Shown: in pieces, positions 17,601 through 26,315 of the stretch
Layout of the letters: each line of letters begins with the position of its first letter
How positions within the stretch are numbered: position 1 is the first letter of the stretch
Made by a program: the position numbers and the translations under genes
Source: Mycobacterium sp. SMC-2
GTDB taxonomy: Bacteria; Actinomycetota; Actinomycetes; Mycobacteriales; Mycobacteriaceae
NCBI RefSeq assembly: GCF_025263485.1
Contig: NZ_CP079863.1
Location: forward strand, 1,054,001 to 1,118,000
DNA length: 64,000 bases
Reading direction: 5' to 3'
Notes under the pieces: generated by a model
What the model was told of the DNA's origin: nothing
Database searches by the model: none
Seen by the model: only the letters and a program-made list of their open reading frames with translations

Positions 17601-17616
17601 TATGCTGAGAAGCATA
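17601..17616. promoter_or_regulatory. Palindromic operator candidate
   Basis: TATGCT-GAGA-AGCATA, a perfect 6-4-6 inverted repeat 33 bp upstream of the small ORF/TetR transcript, in an AT-richer part of the 17568-17838 gap. Position and size fit a TetR autoregulatory site. I see no gene in the rest of that gap. Confidence 0.5.
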
Positions 17617-17838
17617 TAAGACAGCAGTCCAGTAAGCAAGTTTTATTGCCTAGGTAAATCCAGACGCACGGGAAACGTGGTTGACCGATGCCTGTTGACC
17701 GGCATTTACGGACGCGTAACAAGTAGGTTTCTATGCTTCCTTACATAATTCCAGGTCGTAAAGAGCAACGCCGAACGTGCCCCATCGCCAGACTTCTGCC
17801 GATCTTTCGCGGCGGGTGCACGCTCGGAGCGTGGGGTG

Positions 17839-19320
17839 TCAGCCCTCGACGGTGTGGCCCATCGGCATGAGCACGCTCTTCTGCTGGGTGAAGTGCTCCA
17901 CGCCCTCGGGGCCGTTCTCGCGGCCGATGCCGGAGTTCTTGTAACCGCCGAACGGGCAACACGGATCGAACGCGTACCAGTTGATCGCGTAGGTCCCGGT
18001 GCGGATCTTCTCCGAGACCGCGATGCCGCGCTGGATGTCGGCGGTCCACACGCTGCCGGCCAGGCCGTACACCGAGTCGTTGGCGATCTTGATCGCGTCC
18101 TCCTCGGTGTCGTAGGGGATGATGGACAGCACGGGCCCGAAGATCTCCTCCTGGGCGATCGTCATCTTGTTGTCGACGTCGGCGAAGACCGTGGGCTGCA
18201 CGAAGAACCCGCTGTCCAGGCCCTCGGGGCGACCGCCACCGCACACCAGCCGCGCGCCCTCCTCGATCCCCTTGGCGATGTAACCCTCCACGCGGGCGCG
18301 CTGCTTCTCGGAGATCAGCGAACCGATCTGGGCCGCCGGGTCCGACGGCAGGCCCACCGGGAGCGCCTGCACGAAAGCGCTTACGGCGTCCACGATTTCG
18401 TCGTATCGCGAACGCGGGGCCAGGATGCGGGTCTGGGCCACGCAGGCCTGCCCGGTGTTCATGATCCCGGAGAACACCAGCATCGGGATCGCGGCGGCCA
18501 AATCGACGTCCTCCAGGAGGATTGCCGCCGACTTGCCGCCGAGCTCGAGGGTGCACGGCTTGAGCATCTCCGCGGCGCGCCGGCCGATCTCCTTGCCGAC
18601 GGCCGAGCTGCCGGTGAAGGAGAAGAGGTCGACGCCGGGGTTAGAGGTCAGCGCCTGCCCGGTCTCGACCCCGCCGGGCACCACCGACAGCACCCCCTCG
18701 GGCAGCCCCGCCTCGGCGAAGGCCTCCGCCAAAGCGTTTGCGCTCAGCGGGGTTTCGGCGGCCGGCTTGAGCACGACCGTGCAACCGGCCAGCAGCGCCG
18801 GGCCCAGCTTGTTGACGGCCAAAAACAGCGGCACGTTCCACGCGACGATCGCGCCCACCACGCCGATCGGCTCGCGGTAGACGATGCTCTGCCCGTAGCC
18901 GCCGGTGCGGATCTCTTTCCACTTGACCTGGTCGACGGCGGGGCCGGCGAAGAAGTTCAGCGCCCCGATCGAGCTCATCCAATGCATCGTCTCGATGCCG
19001 GTCGGCGGCTGGCCCGTCTCGGCGGCGAGCAGCCGGGTGAACAGGTCCTTGCGCTCCTCCATCAACTTGAGGGCGTTGGCGATCACGGCCGCCCGCTCCT
19101 TGGGCGGGGTCGTGGGCCAGGGCCCGTTGTCGAAGGCCGCGCGGGCCGCGGCGACCGCGGCGTCGACGTCGGCGGCCGCCGCCAGCGGCACCTTGCCGAC
19201 GTACTCGCCGGTGGCCGGGCAGCGCACCTCGATCACCTCGTCGGTTGACGGCTCAGTCCACTTGCCGCCGATGAAAAGCTTGTCGTATTCGGTCTTGGCC
19301 GCAGTCTTGGTGTCGCTCAT
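17839..19320 (-). CDS. Aldehyde dehydrogenase (Rv0223c-like)
   Basis: A 493-residue NAD(P)-dependent aldehyde dehydrogenase. Catalytic Glu lies in LELGGKSA and catalytic Cys in NTGQACVAQTR near residue 296; the cofactor region has IVAWNVPLFLAV and SFTGSSAVGKEIG. It ends with GGYKNSGIGRENG and a C-terminal extension typical of the family. It oxidises an aldehyde to an acid. Rv0223c is, as I recall, in the KstR (sterol) regulon, and a KstR-like box lies about 83 bp upstream. Confidence 0.92.
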   Translation of the reverse strand: MSDTKTAAKTEYDKLFIGGKWTEPSTDEVIEVRCPATGEYVGKVPLAAAADVDAAVAAARAAFDNGPWPTTPPKERAAVIANALKLMEERKDLFTRLLAAETGQPPTGIETMHWMSSIGALNFFAGPAVDQVKWKEIRTGGYGQSIVYREPIGVVGAIVAWNVPLFLAVNKLGPALLAGCTVVLKPAAETPLSANALAEAFAEAGLPEGVLSVVPGGVETGQALTSNPGVDLFSFTGSSAVGKEIGRRAAEMLKPCTLELGGKSAAILLEDVDLAAAIPMLVFSGIMNTGQACVAQTRILAPRSRYDEIVDAVSAFVQALPVGLPSDPAAQIGSLISEKQRARVEGYIAKGIEEGARLVCGGGRPEGLDSGFFVQPTVFADVDNKMTIAQEEIFGPVLSIIPYDTEEDAIKIANDSVYGLAGSVWTADIQRGIAVSEKIRTGTYAINWYAFDPCCPFGGYKNSGIGRENGPEGVEHFTQQKSVLMPMGHTVEG

Positions 19321-19402
19321 CTAGCGCCGCTCCTCCTCATTGCTGCGCGCTGCATCGTCGCCGGCGCGCATGGGCGCCACCCTACCCAAGCCGAAGCAAA
19401 AC

Positions 19403-19416
19403 GAGAACATGTTTCA
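19403..19416. promoter_or_regulatory. KstR-like box upstream of the aldehyde dehydrogenase gene
   Basis: GAGAACATGTTTCA matches the KstR pattern TnnAACnnGTTnnA except at the first base, with the perfect core AACATGTT at 19406-19413. It overlaps the stop codon of the upstream methyltransferase gene and lies about 83 bp before the aldehyde dehydrogenase ATG. It fits membership of the gene in the KstR sterol-catabolism regulon. Confidence 0.5.
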
Positions 19417-20196
19417 TTCCCGCGGCGACAGCACCAGGACCAGATTGCTCACCAGGAACTCCCGCAGCAGCGGGACCGACGTCATCCACCACGCCCATCG
19501 GGGGTGGTAGCGGGGAAATGCGGCCATCGCCGCCCCGGTGCTCGCGGCCCACGCCAGGCCGTCGGCCGCGGACACGGCGAACAACGACGACCCGTAGTTG
19601 TTTTTCGCCGGACGCCCGTGTTTGCGTGCGTAGCGGGCCGCCGCGCGGGCGCCGCCGAGGTAGTGGGACATGCCCATCTCGTGCCCACCGAACGGGCCGA
19701 GCCAGACGGTGTAGGAAAGCACGGCCAGCCCGCCCGGCTTGGTCACCCGCAGCATCTCTCCGCCGAGTTGCCACGGCCGCGGCACGTGTTCGGCGACGTT
19801 GGAGGACAGGCAAATGTCCACCGAATCGTCGGCGAACGGCAGGGCCATGCCCGAGGCCCGCACGAAGTTTCCGGGACGCGCGGGGGGTGAGGGTCCGGGC
19901 GTGTGCATCTCGCTGGGGTCGGGTTCGACGCCCAGGTAGCGGACCCCGGCCTCGGCGAAGGCGGCGGAGAAGTAGCCTGGGCCGCCGCCGACGTCGAGCA
20001 GGGTGCGGCCGGCGGGGGGCTCGCCGCGCGCGGCCAGCCACAGGTCACCGACCATCGCCGCGGTGTCCGCCGCCAGCGCGCCGTAGAACCGGGCCGGGTC
20101 GGACTGCTCGTAGCGGAATTCGGACAGCAGCCGCAGCGCGCGGGTCAGGGTCGCCCGCCGCGCGAAAACTCGGGTGGGATCCGGGGTCGCGGCCAC
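19414..20196 (-). CDS. Class I SAM-dependent methyltransferase (Rv0224c-like)
   Basis: A 260-residue methyltransferase. Motif I is LLDVGGGPGYFSAAFAEAG near residue 66, then GVEPD, and ASGMALPFADDSVDICLSSNVAEHV follows as in the Methyltransf_11 family. The C-terminal third has aromatic and Trp-rich segments (HPRWAWWMTSVPLLREF), suggesting membrane contact. It diverges from the GT4 gene 55 bp away. Its place matches Rv0224c in an envelope-biogenesis block; the substrate is not evident. Confidence 0.88.
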   Translation of the reverse strand: MAATPDPTRVFARRATLTRALRLLSEFRYEQSDPARFYGALAADTAAMVGDLWLAARGEPPAGRTLLDVGGGPGYFSAAFAEAGVRYLGVEPDPSEMHTPGPSPPARPGNFVRASGMALPFADDSVDICLSSNVAEHVPRPWQLGGEMLRVTKPGGLAVLSYTVWLGPFGGHEMGMSHYLGGARAAARYARKHGRPAKNNYGSSLFAVSAADGLAWAASTGAAMAAFPRYHPRWAWWMTSVPLLREFLVSNLVLVLSPRE

Positions 20197-20251
20197 CGGC
20201 CAACCCTACGCAGCTCGGGCGTGCATCGACGCCGGGCTAGGCTGACCGGTG

Positions 20252-21406
20252 ATGTCTGGTCTGCGCTCCGTACTCCTGCTGTGCTGGCGCGATACCGGAC
20301 ACCCGCAGGGCGGCGGCAGCGAGGCCTACTTGCAGCGCATCGGCGCGCAGCTGGCCGCGTCCGGCATCGCGGTGACGCTGCGCACCGCCCGCTATCCCGG
20401 CGCGCCCCGCCGCGAAGTGGTCGACGGGGTGTGCATTGACCGCGCCGGCGGCCGCTACTCCGTCTACGTCTGGGCCTTGCTCGCGATGGCGGCGGCTCGG
20501 CTGGGGCTGGGACCGCTGCGGCGGGTGCGGCCCGACGTGGTCGTCGACACCCAGAACGGCCTGCCGTTTCTGGCCCGGCTGGTGTATGGCCGTCGGGTGG
20601 TGGTCTTGGTGCACCACTGTCACCGCGCGCAATGGCCGGTGGCCGGGCCGGTGCTCGGGCGGCTCGGCTGGTTCGTCGAGTCCAGGCTGTCGCCGTGGCT
20701 GAACCGGCGCAACCAGTACGTGACGGTCTCGCTGCCGTCGGCCCGCGACCTGGTCACGCTCGGAGTCGATAACGCACGAATATCGGTGGTGCGCAACGGC
20801 CTTGACGAGGCACCGGAGCGAACGCTTTCCGGCCCGCGCGCCGCCGCGCCACGGGTGGTCGTGCTGTCGCGGCTGGTGCCGCACAAGCAGATCGAGGACG
20901 CGCTGGACGCCGTCGCGCAACTGCGGCCACGCATGCCCGGTCTGCACCTCGACATCGTCGGCGACGGCTGGTGGCGGCAGCGGCTCGTCGACCACGTCCA
21001 TCGGCTCGGCATCTCGGACGCGGTGACGTTTCACGGTCACGTCGACGACGTGACCAAACACCATGTGCTGCAAAGCTCGTGGGTGCAGCTGCTGCCCTCG
21101 CGCAAGGAGGGCTGGGGTCTGGCGGTCGTCGAGGCGGCCCAGCACCGGGTGCCGACCATCGGCTACCGATCCTCGGGCGGCCTGTCGGACTCGATCGTCG
21201 ACGAGGTGACGGGGATCTTGGTGGACACCCACGCCGAGTTAATGGATCGTCTCGAAGAGCTGCTGTCCGACCCGGTGCTGCGCGACCAACTCGGCGCCAA
21301 GGCGCACACGCGATCCGGCGAATTCTCTTGGCGGCAAAGCGCCGACGCCATGCGCACCGTCCTGGAGGCCGTGCGGACGGGCGAGTTCTCCAGCGGCGTG
21401 GTGTAG
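20252..21406 (+). CDS. GT4 glycosyltransferase (Rv0225-like)
   Basis: A 384-residue GT-B glycosyltransferase. The N-terminal acceptor motif is HPQGGGSEAYLQRI; the nucleotide-sugar region has VVVLSRLVPHKQIEDAL; the EX7E motif lies in KEGWGLAVVEAAQHRVP. ATG 20252 follows an in-frame GTG at 20249 that could also serve. In M. tuberculosis the orthologous block Rv0224c-Rv0228 is devoted to envelope glycolipids. The sugar and acceptor are unknown. Confidence 0.9.
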   Translation: MSGLRSVLLLCWRDTGHPQGGGSEAYLQRIGAQLAASGIAVTLRTARYPGAPRREVVDGVCIDRAGGRYSVYVWALLAMAAARLGLGPLRRVRPDVVVDTQNGLPFLARLVYGRRVVVLVHHCHRAQWPVAGPVLGRLGWFVESRLSPWLNRRNQYVTVSLPSARDLVTLGVDNARISVVRNGLDEAPERTLSGPRAAAPRVVVLSRLVPHKQIEDALDAVAQLRPRMPGLHLDIVGDGWWRQRLVDHVHRLGISDAVTFHGHVDDVTKHHVLQSSWVQLLPSRKEGWGLAVVEAAQHRVPTIGYRSSGGLSDSIVDEVTGILVDTHAELMDRLEELLSDPVLRDQLGAKAHTRSGEFSWRQSADAMRTVLEAVRTGEFSSGVV

Positions 21407-21469
21407 CCCCGGCGCCGCTCCGCGAGACATAACGCGTTGCGAAGCGCGTCGGCGTGTCGTCTCGCCTGG

Positions 21470-23152
21470 TTATGTGTCGTCGCGCCGCAGACGGCAAACC
21501 ACCGCACCGGCGCCGCCCGCCATCAGCGCCGCCAGCCACGCCAGGTGCGCGATCAGCGTCGCCGTGCGCGCGCCGGCGGACACCCCGGCCGTGTCGCCGC
21601 CGATGCGATACAGCGCAATGTCGTCGTCGCGGTACGCCGGCGTCAGCGCAGCCAGGGTGCGGGCGGAGGACCCCATGTCGCCGGCGGTGTCCGACTCCAC
21701 GACCAGCCAGCCCACGCCCGCCGGCGCCAGGGCGGCCGGATCGGGCCCGGCCAGCAGCAACTGCTGCACCGCGCGCGCGTGGTTGCCCTCGCCCGGGAGG
21801 ACGGTCCCCGAGATCACCAGGTCGCCCGTGCTGAGCACGTCGGCGCGCACCCAGCGCGGCAACGGATCCAATACCGGCGCGCGACCCGACCACAAGTAGA
21901 GCCGCATGGTGCCGGCCGGCAACACCGCCACCGCCCCGGGCTGAGCGTTGATCGCGGCGGCCACCGCGGCCCACCCGCGCGGATACTGGACCGGCGACAG
22001 CTGGCCCCACACGCCCCAGGCCAGGTCGGGCAGCGCGAAGATCAGCGCGAGGCAGCAGACCGGCGCCGTGATCGCCGGCCACAGCCACCTTCGCAGCGTC
22101 ATCACCGCGCCCGCGCCCGCAAGAGCGTATCCGGGCACGGCCAGCGCCACCCACTTCTGCCCGTCGCGCAGCACACCGAAGCCGGGCGCGGCGTCGACGA
22201 CCGCGGCCAGCAGGTGCAGGCCCGGGCCGGTCGCCAGCGCGGCCGGCAGCAGCACGGCCACCACCGCCAACGCCAGCAGCGGCCGCGCCGCCGGCCGCCG
22301 CGCCACCGTCGGCAACCCGGCCGCCACCACGCCCAGCAGCACCACGGCCGACGACACCGCGAACAGGGTGGTCCGCGAAATCGGCACGGCCTCGCCGTTC
22401 CAGATCCCGCCGAGGCTGGCCAGGCTGGCGAGCGTGCCAAGGCCGGGCTCGGCGCGCGGCGCGAACGCGTTGACCCCCAACGTGTTCGCCGGCGGGTGGG
22501 AGGTCAACGACGCGCCCAGGGCCGACGCCGTCAGCCAGGGCGACGCCGCTACCAGCGCGGCGCCCAGCGTCGCCGCGGCGCACCACCGGCGCGAACGGCC
22601 CGCGCCCGGGACGGCCACGCACACCAGCGCCGCCGTTGCGGCGAGCAGCAGACCGGTCGGCGTCAGCCCGGCCAGCGCGATCCAGAACGCCAACCCGAAG
22701 AGCGGGCCGGAGGCCGTCCGCAGTCGCAGCACGGCCGTCGCCACCCAGGGCAGGCAGCCGTAGCCGACCAGCAGGCTCCAGTGCCCCTGCAGCAGCCGTT
22801 CGGCGACGTAGGGGTTCCAGACCGCCAGGGTGGTGGCGACGAACTGCGCGGCCACGCCCGCGTCGGGCAGCGCCGTCGCGACCAGTCGGGCCGCGCCCCA
22901 TCCCGCGAGCCACAGCCCCAGGACCAGTAGCGCCTTGACCACGACGCCGCCGTCCAGCACGTGTGAGGCCAGCGCCACCGCGAAGTCTTGCGGCGTCGCC
23001 CGAGGCGCCGACGTCAGGCCCAACGCGGTATCGGTCACATACGAGCGCGGCGTGGACACGGCGTCGCGCAGCAGCAGGTAACCGGGCGCCAGGAGCGGCC
23101 CGACCACCAGCAGCGCCAAGGCCAACGCGTAGGCGGGCCGGGTCCAGCGCAC
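21470..23152 (-). CDS. Polytopic membrane protein (Rv0226c-like)
   Basis: A 560-residue protein starting at GTG 23152, with many hydrophobic helices (ALALALLVVGPLLAPGYLLL, LLVLGLWLAGWGAARLV, VVLLGVVAAGLPTV among them) and a soluble part near residues 390-500. Such a layout resembles GT-C-type envelope enzymes, but I see no firm catalytic motif. It lies 8 bp after the DUF3068 gene, so they are probably co-transcribed. Function unknown; role in arabinan or lipomannan assembly is inference from context. Confidence 0.85.
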   Translation of the reverse strand: MRWTRPAYALALALLVVGPLLAPGYLLLRDAVSTPRSYVTDTALGLTSAPRATPQDFAVALASHVLDGGVVVKALLVLGLWLAGWGAARLVATALPDAGVAAQFVATTLAVWNPYVAERLLQGHWSLLVGYGCLPWVATAVLRLRTASGPLFGLAFWIALAGLTPTGLLLAATAALVCVAVPGAGRSRRWCAAATLGAALVAASPWLTASALGASLTSHPPANTLGVNAFAPRAEPGLGTLASLASLGGIWNGEAVPISRTTLFAVSSAVVLLGVVAAGLPTVARRPAARPLLALAVVAVLLPAALATGPGLHLLAAVVDAAPGFGVLRDGQKWVALAVPGYALAGAGAVMTLRRWLWPAITAPVCCLALIFALPDLAWGVWGQLSPVQYPRGWAAVAAAINAQPGAVAVLPAGTMRLYLWSGRAPVLDPLPRWVRADVLSTGDLVISGTVLPGEGNHARAVQQLLLAGPDPAALAPAGVGWLVVESDTAGDMGSSARTLAALTPAYRDDDIALYRIGGDTAGVSAGARTATLIAHLAWLAALMAGGAGAVVCRLRRDDT

Positions 23153-23160
23153 GCGGCGGG

Positions 23161-24438
23161 CTATTCCCGTTCGGGTGGGCTGGGGTGCTCGGGCGGCCCG
23201 GACCCGGGTGGCTCATCGGGGCCCCGGGTGGGCGCGTCCGCGCCGGGATCCTGGTGCGGGGTGGGGCGCTGCGTGGGCAGCTTCTCGGTCTCCGCTTCGG
23301 CGCCGGGCACCGGCTCCTCGAGCCCGCTGCGCCCGAAGAAGTCCTGGTCGCCCCGGTCCAGGCCGGGATCGGTCAACGCGCTCTCGGTCCGCAGGCTGAA
23401 CGAGGCCAGCAGGCCGCCACCGACCAGCGCGATCAATCCGACCGCGGTGAACGTGATCGGCAGCACCCGCGACCACAGCGCCAGCCGGTCCCGCTCGTCG
23501 CGGGCGGCGTTGACCTGCGACTCGACGGTGTCCTGGTTGGACGTGACCTTATAGTCGGCCAGCGTCAGCTCCGGCTTGAGCGGATCGCGGGCGAAGAAGT
23601 GGTTGGCGTGCTCGGTCTCCTTGACGATGGTGCCCGACACCGGGTCCACCCAGAAGGTCCGCTGCGCCGCGTAATAGCGGGTCATGGTGATCTGCTCGTT
23701 CGGGTCGCCGCCCTGCACGCCCCACATCGCCGCGGACGTGGTGACCTTGCCGTCCTCGTTGCCGGCGTACAGCGACGGGTACGCCATTGGAGCCACCAGC
23801 TTGCCGTCGGCGTTGTAGCCGACGTTCTGGGTGAACTTGTACGTGGTCAGGCCATTGACGTCTTCTTGGCTGTCGTAGTTGACGTCGAACGGCTTCTGCG
23901 CGATCGGATCGAAGTAGGGGTACGTCTTCTTCTCGGTGTGGAACGGGAACCGGTAGGCCAGGCCGTCGTGCCGCAGCGGCATCGCGGTGGGCGGATTCTC
24001 GTCGTTGAAGGCGCGCGGCTTCTGGACCGAACCGCCGGTGTGGGTGTCGTCCGAGACGGCCATCGCCGTCTTGCGGTTGAGGGTGACGGTGTCGACGATC
24101 GCCAGCAGCAGGCCGGTGTCCTTCTGCTTGTCGGTGCGCCGCACCGAGCTTCCGACCTGCAGCGTGACCACGTCGGCGTTGGCGGGCGACTCGACGCTGA
24201 CCTGCTGCTGGGACACCAGCGGCACATTCTGGTTGACGACCACGTGATCGGTCGACAGGGACGCCGAGTCCAGCGCGGTTCCGGTGCCCTCGCTGATCAG
24301 CGTGGTGTCGATGTCGAGCGGGACCTTGGTGATCCGGGCGGTGGTGTAGGTCGACAGCAGCAGCGCGGCGATCAGCAGGGCGGCTCCGAGTCCGATGACC
24401 CCGCATGCGGCGAACCGCAACATGACTGCTCGGTTCAC
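23161..24438 (-). CDS. DUF3068 membrane protein (Rv0227c-like)
   Basis: A 425-residue protein with an N-terminal membrane helix (ACGVIGLGAALLIAALLLST), a large extracytoplasmic domain (residues about 35-310), a second helix (VLPITFTAVGLIALVGGGLL) and an acidic, proline-rich cytoplasmic tail of about 70 residues. This is the DUF3068 layout. The corynebacterial relative NCgl2760 was reported, as I recall, to be needed for lipomannan maturation. It is divergent from the tmaT gene and followed 8 bp later by the Rv0226c-like gene. Confidence 0.9.
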   Translation of the reverse strand: MNRAVMLRFAACGVIGLGAALLIAALLLSTYTTARITKVPLDIDTTLISEGTGTALDSASLSTDHVVVNQNVPLVSQQQVSVESPANADVVTLQVGSSVRRTDKQKDTGLLLAIVDTVTLNRKTAMAVSDDTHTGGSVQKPRAFNDENPPTAMPLRHDGLAYRFPFHTEKKTYPYFDPIAQKPFDVNYDSQEDVNGLTTYKFTQNVGYNADGKLVAPMAYPSLYAGNEDGKVTTSAAMWGVQGGDPNEQITMTRYYAAQRTFWVDPVSGTIVKETEHANHFFARDPLKPELTLADYKVTSNQDTVESQVNAARDERDRLALWSRVLPITFTAVGLIALVGGGLLASFSLRTESALTDPGLDRGDQDFFGRSGLEEPVPGAEAETEKLPTQRPTPHQDPGADAPTRGPDEPPGSGPPEHPSPPERE

Positions 24439-24535
24439 GTTGCTGTGCCCTCCTAGTGCTCTCCTGCGCCGTAGCCGCGACCCGCCCCGACCTGAGCAAG
24501 CACCGAGGCAAACCCGTTTGACCCTAACAGCAGAA

Positions 24536-24554
24536 CGTAAGGCCCCGGCTTACG
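24536..24554. promoter_or_regulatory. Inverted repeat between the DUF3068 and tmaT genes
   Basis: CGTAAG-GCCCCGG-CTTACG, a perfect 6-7-6 inverted repeat in the 174-bp divergent gap. It may be a protein-binding site shared by both promoters or a small hairpin in the leader. No other support. Confidence 0.35.
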
Positions 24555-24612
24555 AACCTGTTGCCCCCGCGCGATCCTTCGGGTGTACCCATTCGTTCCC
24601 CCAACCCGGCAG

Positions 24613-25794
24613 ATGCAAACTGTGGGGGTGACGGATGGCCGGCAGGTGGGCGGGACGCGCAGCTTCCTGCCCGCCGTGGAGGGGATGCGCGCCTGCGCGG
24701 CCATGGGCGTGGTCGTCACGCACGTCGCCTTCCAGACCGGGCACTCAAGCGGCGTCACCGGTCGGCTCTTCGGCCGCTTCGATCTGGCCGTCGCGGTGTT
24801 CTTCGCGTTGTCGGGCTTCCTGTTGTGGCGCGGGCACGCCGCGGCGGCCCGCGGCCTGGCACCGCGGCCGGGCACCGGCCACTACTTGCGGTCCCGGGCG
24901 GTGCGCATCATGCCCGCCTACCTGGTGGCGGTCGTCGTCATCCTGTCGCTGCTGCCCGACGCCGACCACGCCAGCCCGACCGTGTGGTTGGCCAACCTGA
25001 CCCTCACCCAGATCTATGTGCCCCTCACCCTGACCGGCGGGCTGACCCAGATGTGGAGCCTGTCCGTCGAGGTCAGCTTCTATCTGGCCCTGCCGATTCT
25101 GGCGTTGTCGGCCCGGCGCCTGCCGCTCGGCGCGCGGGTGCCGGTGATCGCCGCGCTGGCGGCGCTGAGCTGGGCCTGGGGCTGGGTGCCCATCCATTCC
25201 GGTTCCGGCACCAACCCGCTCAACTGGCCGCCGGCCTTCTTCTCCTGGTTCGCCGCGGGCATGCTGCTGGCGGAATGGGTGCACAGCCCGATCGGCCTGC
25301 CACACCGGTGGGCGCGGCGGCGGGTCGTGATGGCCGTCGTCGCCGTGCTGGCCTATCTGCTGGCGGCCTCGCCGCTGGCCGGCCCGGAGGGCCTGATTCC
25401 CGGCACGGCCACGCAGTTCGCGGTCAAGACGGCGGCGGGCTCCCTGGTCGCGTTCGCATTGGTTGCCCCCCTGGTGCTCGATCGCGTCGACACCGGTCAC
25501 CGGCTGCTGGGCGGCACCGTCATGGTGACGCTGGGGCGGTGGTCCTACGGCCTGTTCATCTGGCATCTGGCCGCGCTGGCCATGGTGTTCCCCGTGCTCG
25601 GGACGTTCGCGTTCACCGGCCGGATGCCCGCGGTGCTGGTGCTGACGCTGATCTTCGGGTGGGCGATCGCCGCGGTCAGCTACGGGCTGGTCGAGTCGCC
25701 CTGCCGGGAAGCGTTGCGGCGCTGGGAGAAACGCGAGAGGCCGGCCGATACCCCCGATACCGTGGACGCGGAGGCGGACGCGATCGCGCCCTAA
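24613..25794 (+). CDS. tmaT: Membrane acyltransferase-3, trehalose-mycolate acetyltransferase TmaT-like
   Basis: About 393 residues, ten or so membrane helices. Acyltransferase-3 motifs are visible: FLPAVEGMRACAAMGVVVTH with the conserved His, FFALSGFLLWR, MWSLSVEVSFYLALP, and WSYGLFIWHL. The corynebacterial relative TmaT acetylates trehalose mycolates before MmpL-dependent export, and the pairing with the DUF3068 gene is the same there. The start could be GTG 24583, ATG 24613 or GTG 24628; I prefer 24613. Its stop overlaps that of the next gene in CTAA. Confidence 0.8.
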   Translation: MQTVGVTDGRQVGGTRSFLPAVEGMRACAAMGVVVTHVAFQTGHSSGVTGRLFGRFDLAVAVFFALSGFLLWRGHAAAARGLAPRPGTGHYLRSRAVRIMPAYLVAVVVILSLLPDADHASPTVWLANLTLTQIYVPLTLTGGLTQMWSLSVEVSFYLALPILALSARRLPLGARVPVIAALAALSWAWGWVPIHSGSGTNPLNWPPAFFSWFAAGMLLAEWVHSPIGLPHRWARRRVVMAVVAVLAYLLAASPLAGPEGLIPGTATQFAVKTAAGSLVAFALVAPLVLDRVDTGHRLLGGTVMVTLGRWSYGLFIWHLAALAMVFPVLGTFAFTGRMPAVLVLTLIFGWAIAAVSYGLVESPCREALRRWEKRERPADTPDTVDAEADAIAP

Positions 25795-26267
25795 CCGGTG
25801 CGGTCCATCCACTCTTCCAGGGTGTCCGCCGACGGCAGGCAGATGGCCCGCTCGATCTTCTGGAACAGGTCGGCCCCGTATTCCACGGTGGATCGGACGA
25901 GGTTGCCCAGCGCCTCGAGGTGAATGCCGTCGCTCAGCAGGTAAGCGTTCTCGCCGACCACACCGACCTGGCTAGGTCGGGCGGTCTCGCGCACGAACGC
26001 CTTGGGCCAATGGGTTTCGCGATTCCAGTCGTTGACCAGTTCCATCAGCCGCGGCCGCTGGGTCGCGGGGTAGTACCCGGCGGGGGTGACGGAGATCTCG
26101 AAGACGTCGCGCCGCAGGCCGTTGATCCGCAGGTTCACGTGCAGCCTGCCGCGCTCGTAGCTGGGCAGCATCATGAACTCCTCGCCGTCGTCGCTGCGGA
26201 AGAACCGCAACTCACGCGATCGCAGGTACGCCTCGATCAGGTCAGTGCTCAACGGTTCGATCTGCAT
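25791..26267 (-). CDS. YbjN domain-containing protein
   Basis: A 158-residue soluble protein. It has the YbjN/type III-chaperone-like fold pattern: a first helix, two antiparallel strands (RFFRSDDGEEFMML, RLHVNLRINGL), then RLMELVNDWNRETHWPKAFV and a second strand pair. Such proteins have no known enzymatic activity. It follows the acyl-CoA ligase gene on the same strand (48 bp gap). In M. tuberculosis this interval holds Rv0229c instead. Confidence 0.8.
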   Translation of the reverse strand: MQIEPLSTDLIEAYLRSRELRFFRSDDGEEFMMLPSYERGRLHVNLRINGLRRDVFEISVTPAGYYPATQRPRLMELVNDWNRETHWPKAFVRETARPSQVGVVGENAYLLSDGIHLEALGNLVRSTVEYGADLFQKIERAICLPSADTLEEWMDRTG

Positions 26268-26315
26268 CGCCCGATGATGGGGGGTTGGCCTTGGAGGATT
26301 CTTGGTGCGACGGCG

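Noticed and set aside
20754..23216. 820-codon minus-strand open frame
   Set aside because: It is a high-GC shadow covering the Rv0226c-like gene and the antisense of the GT4 gene; its composition is Arg/Gly/Ala-rich with no domain.
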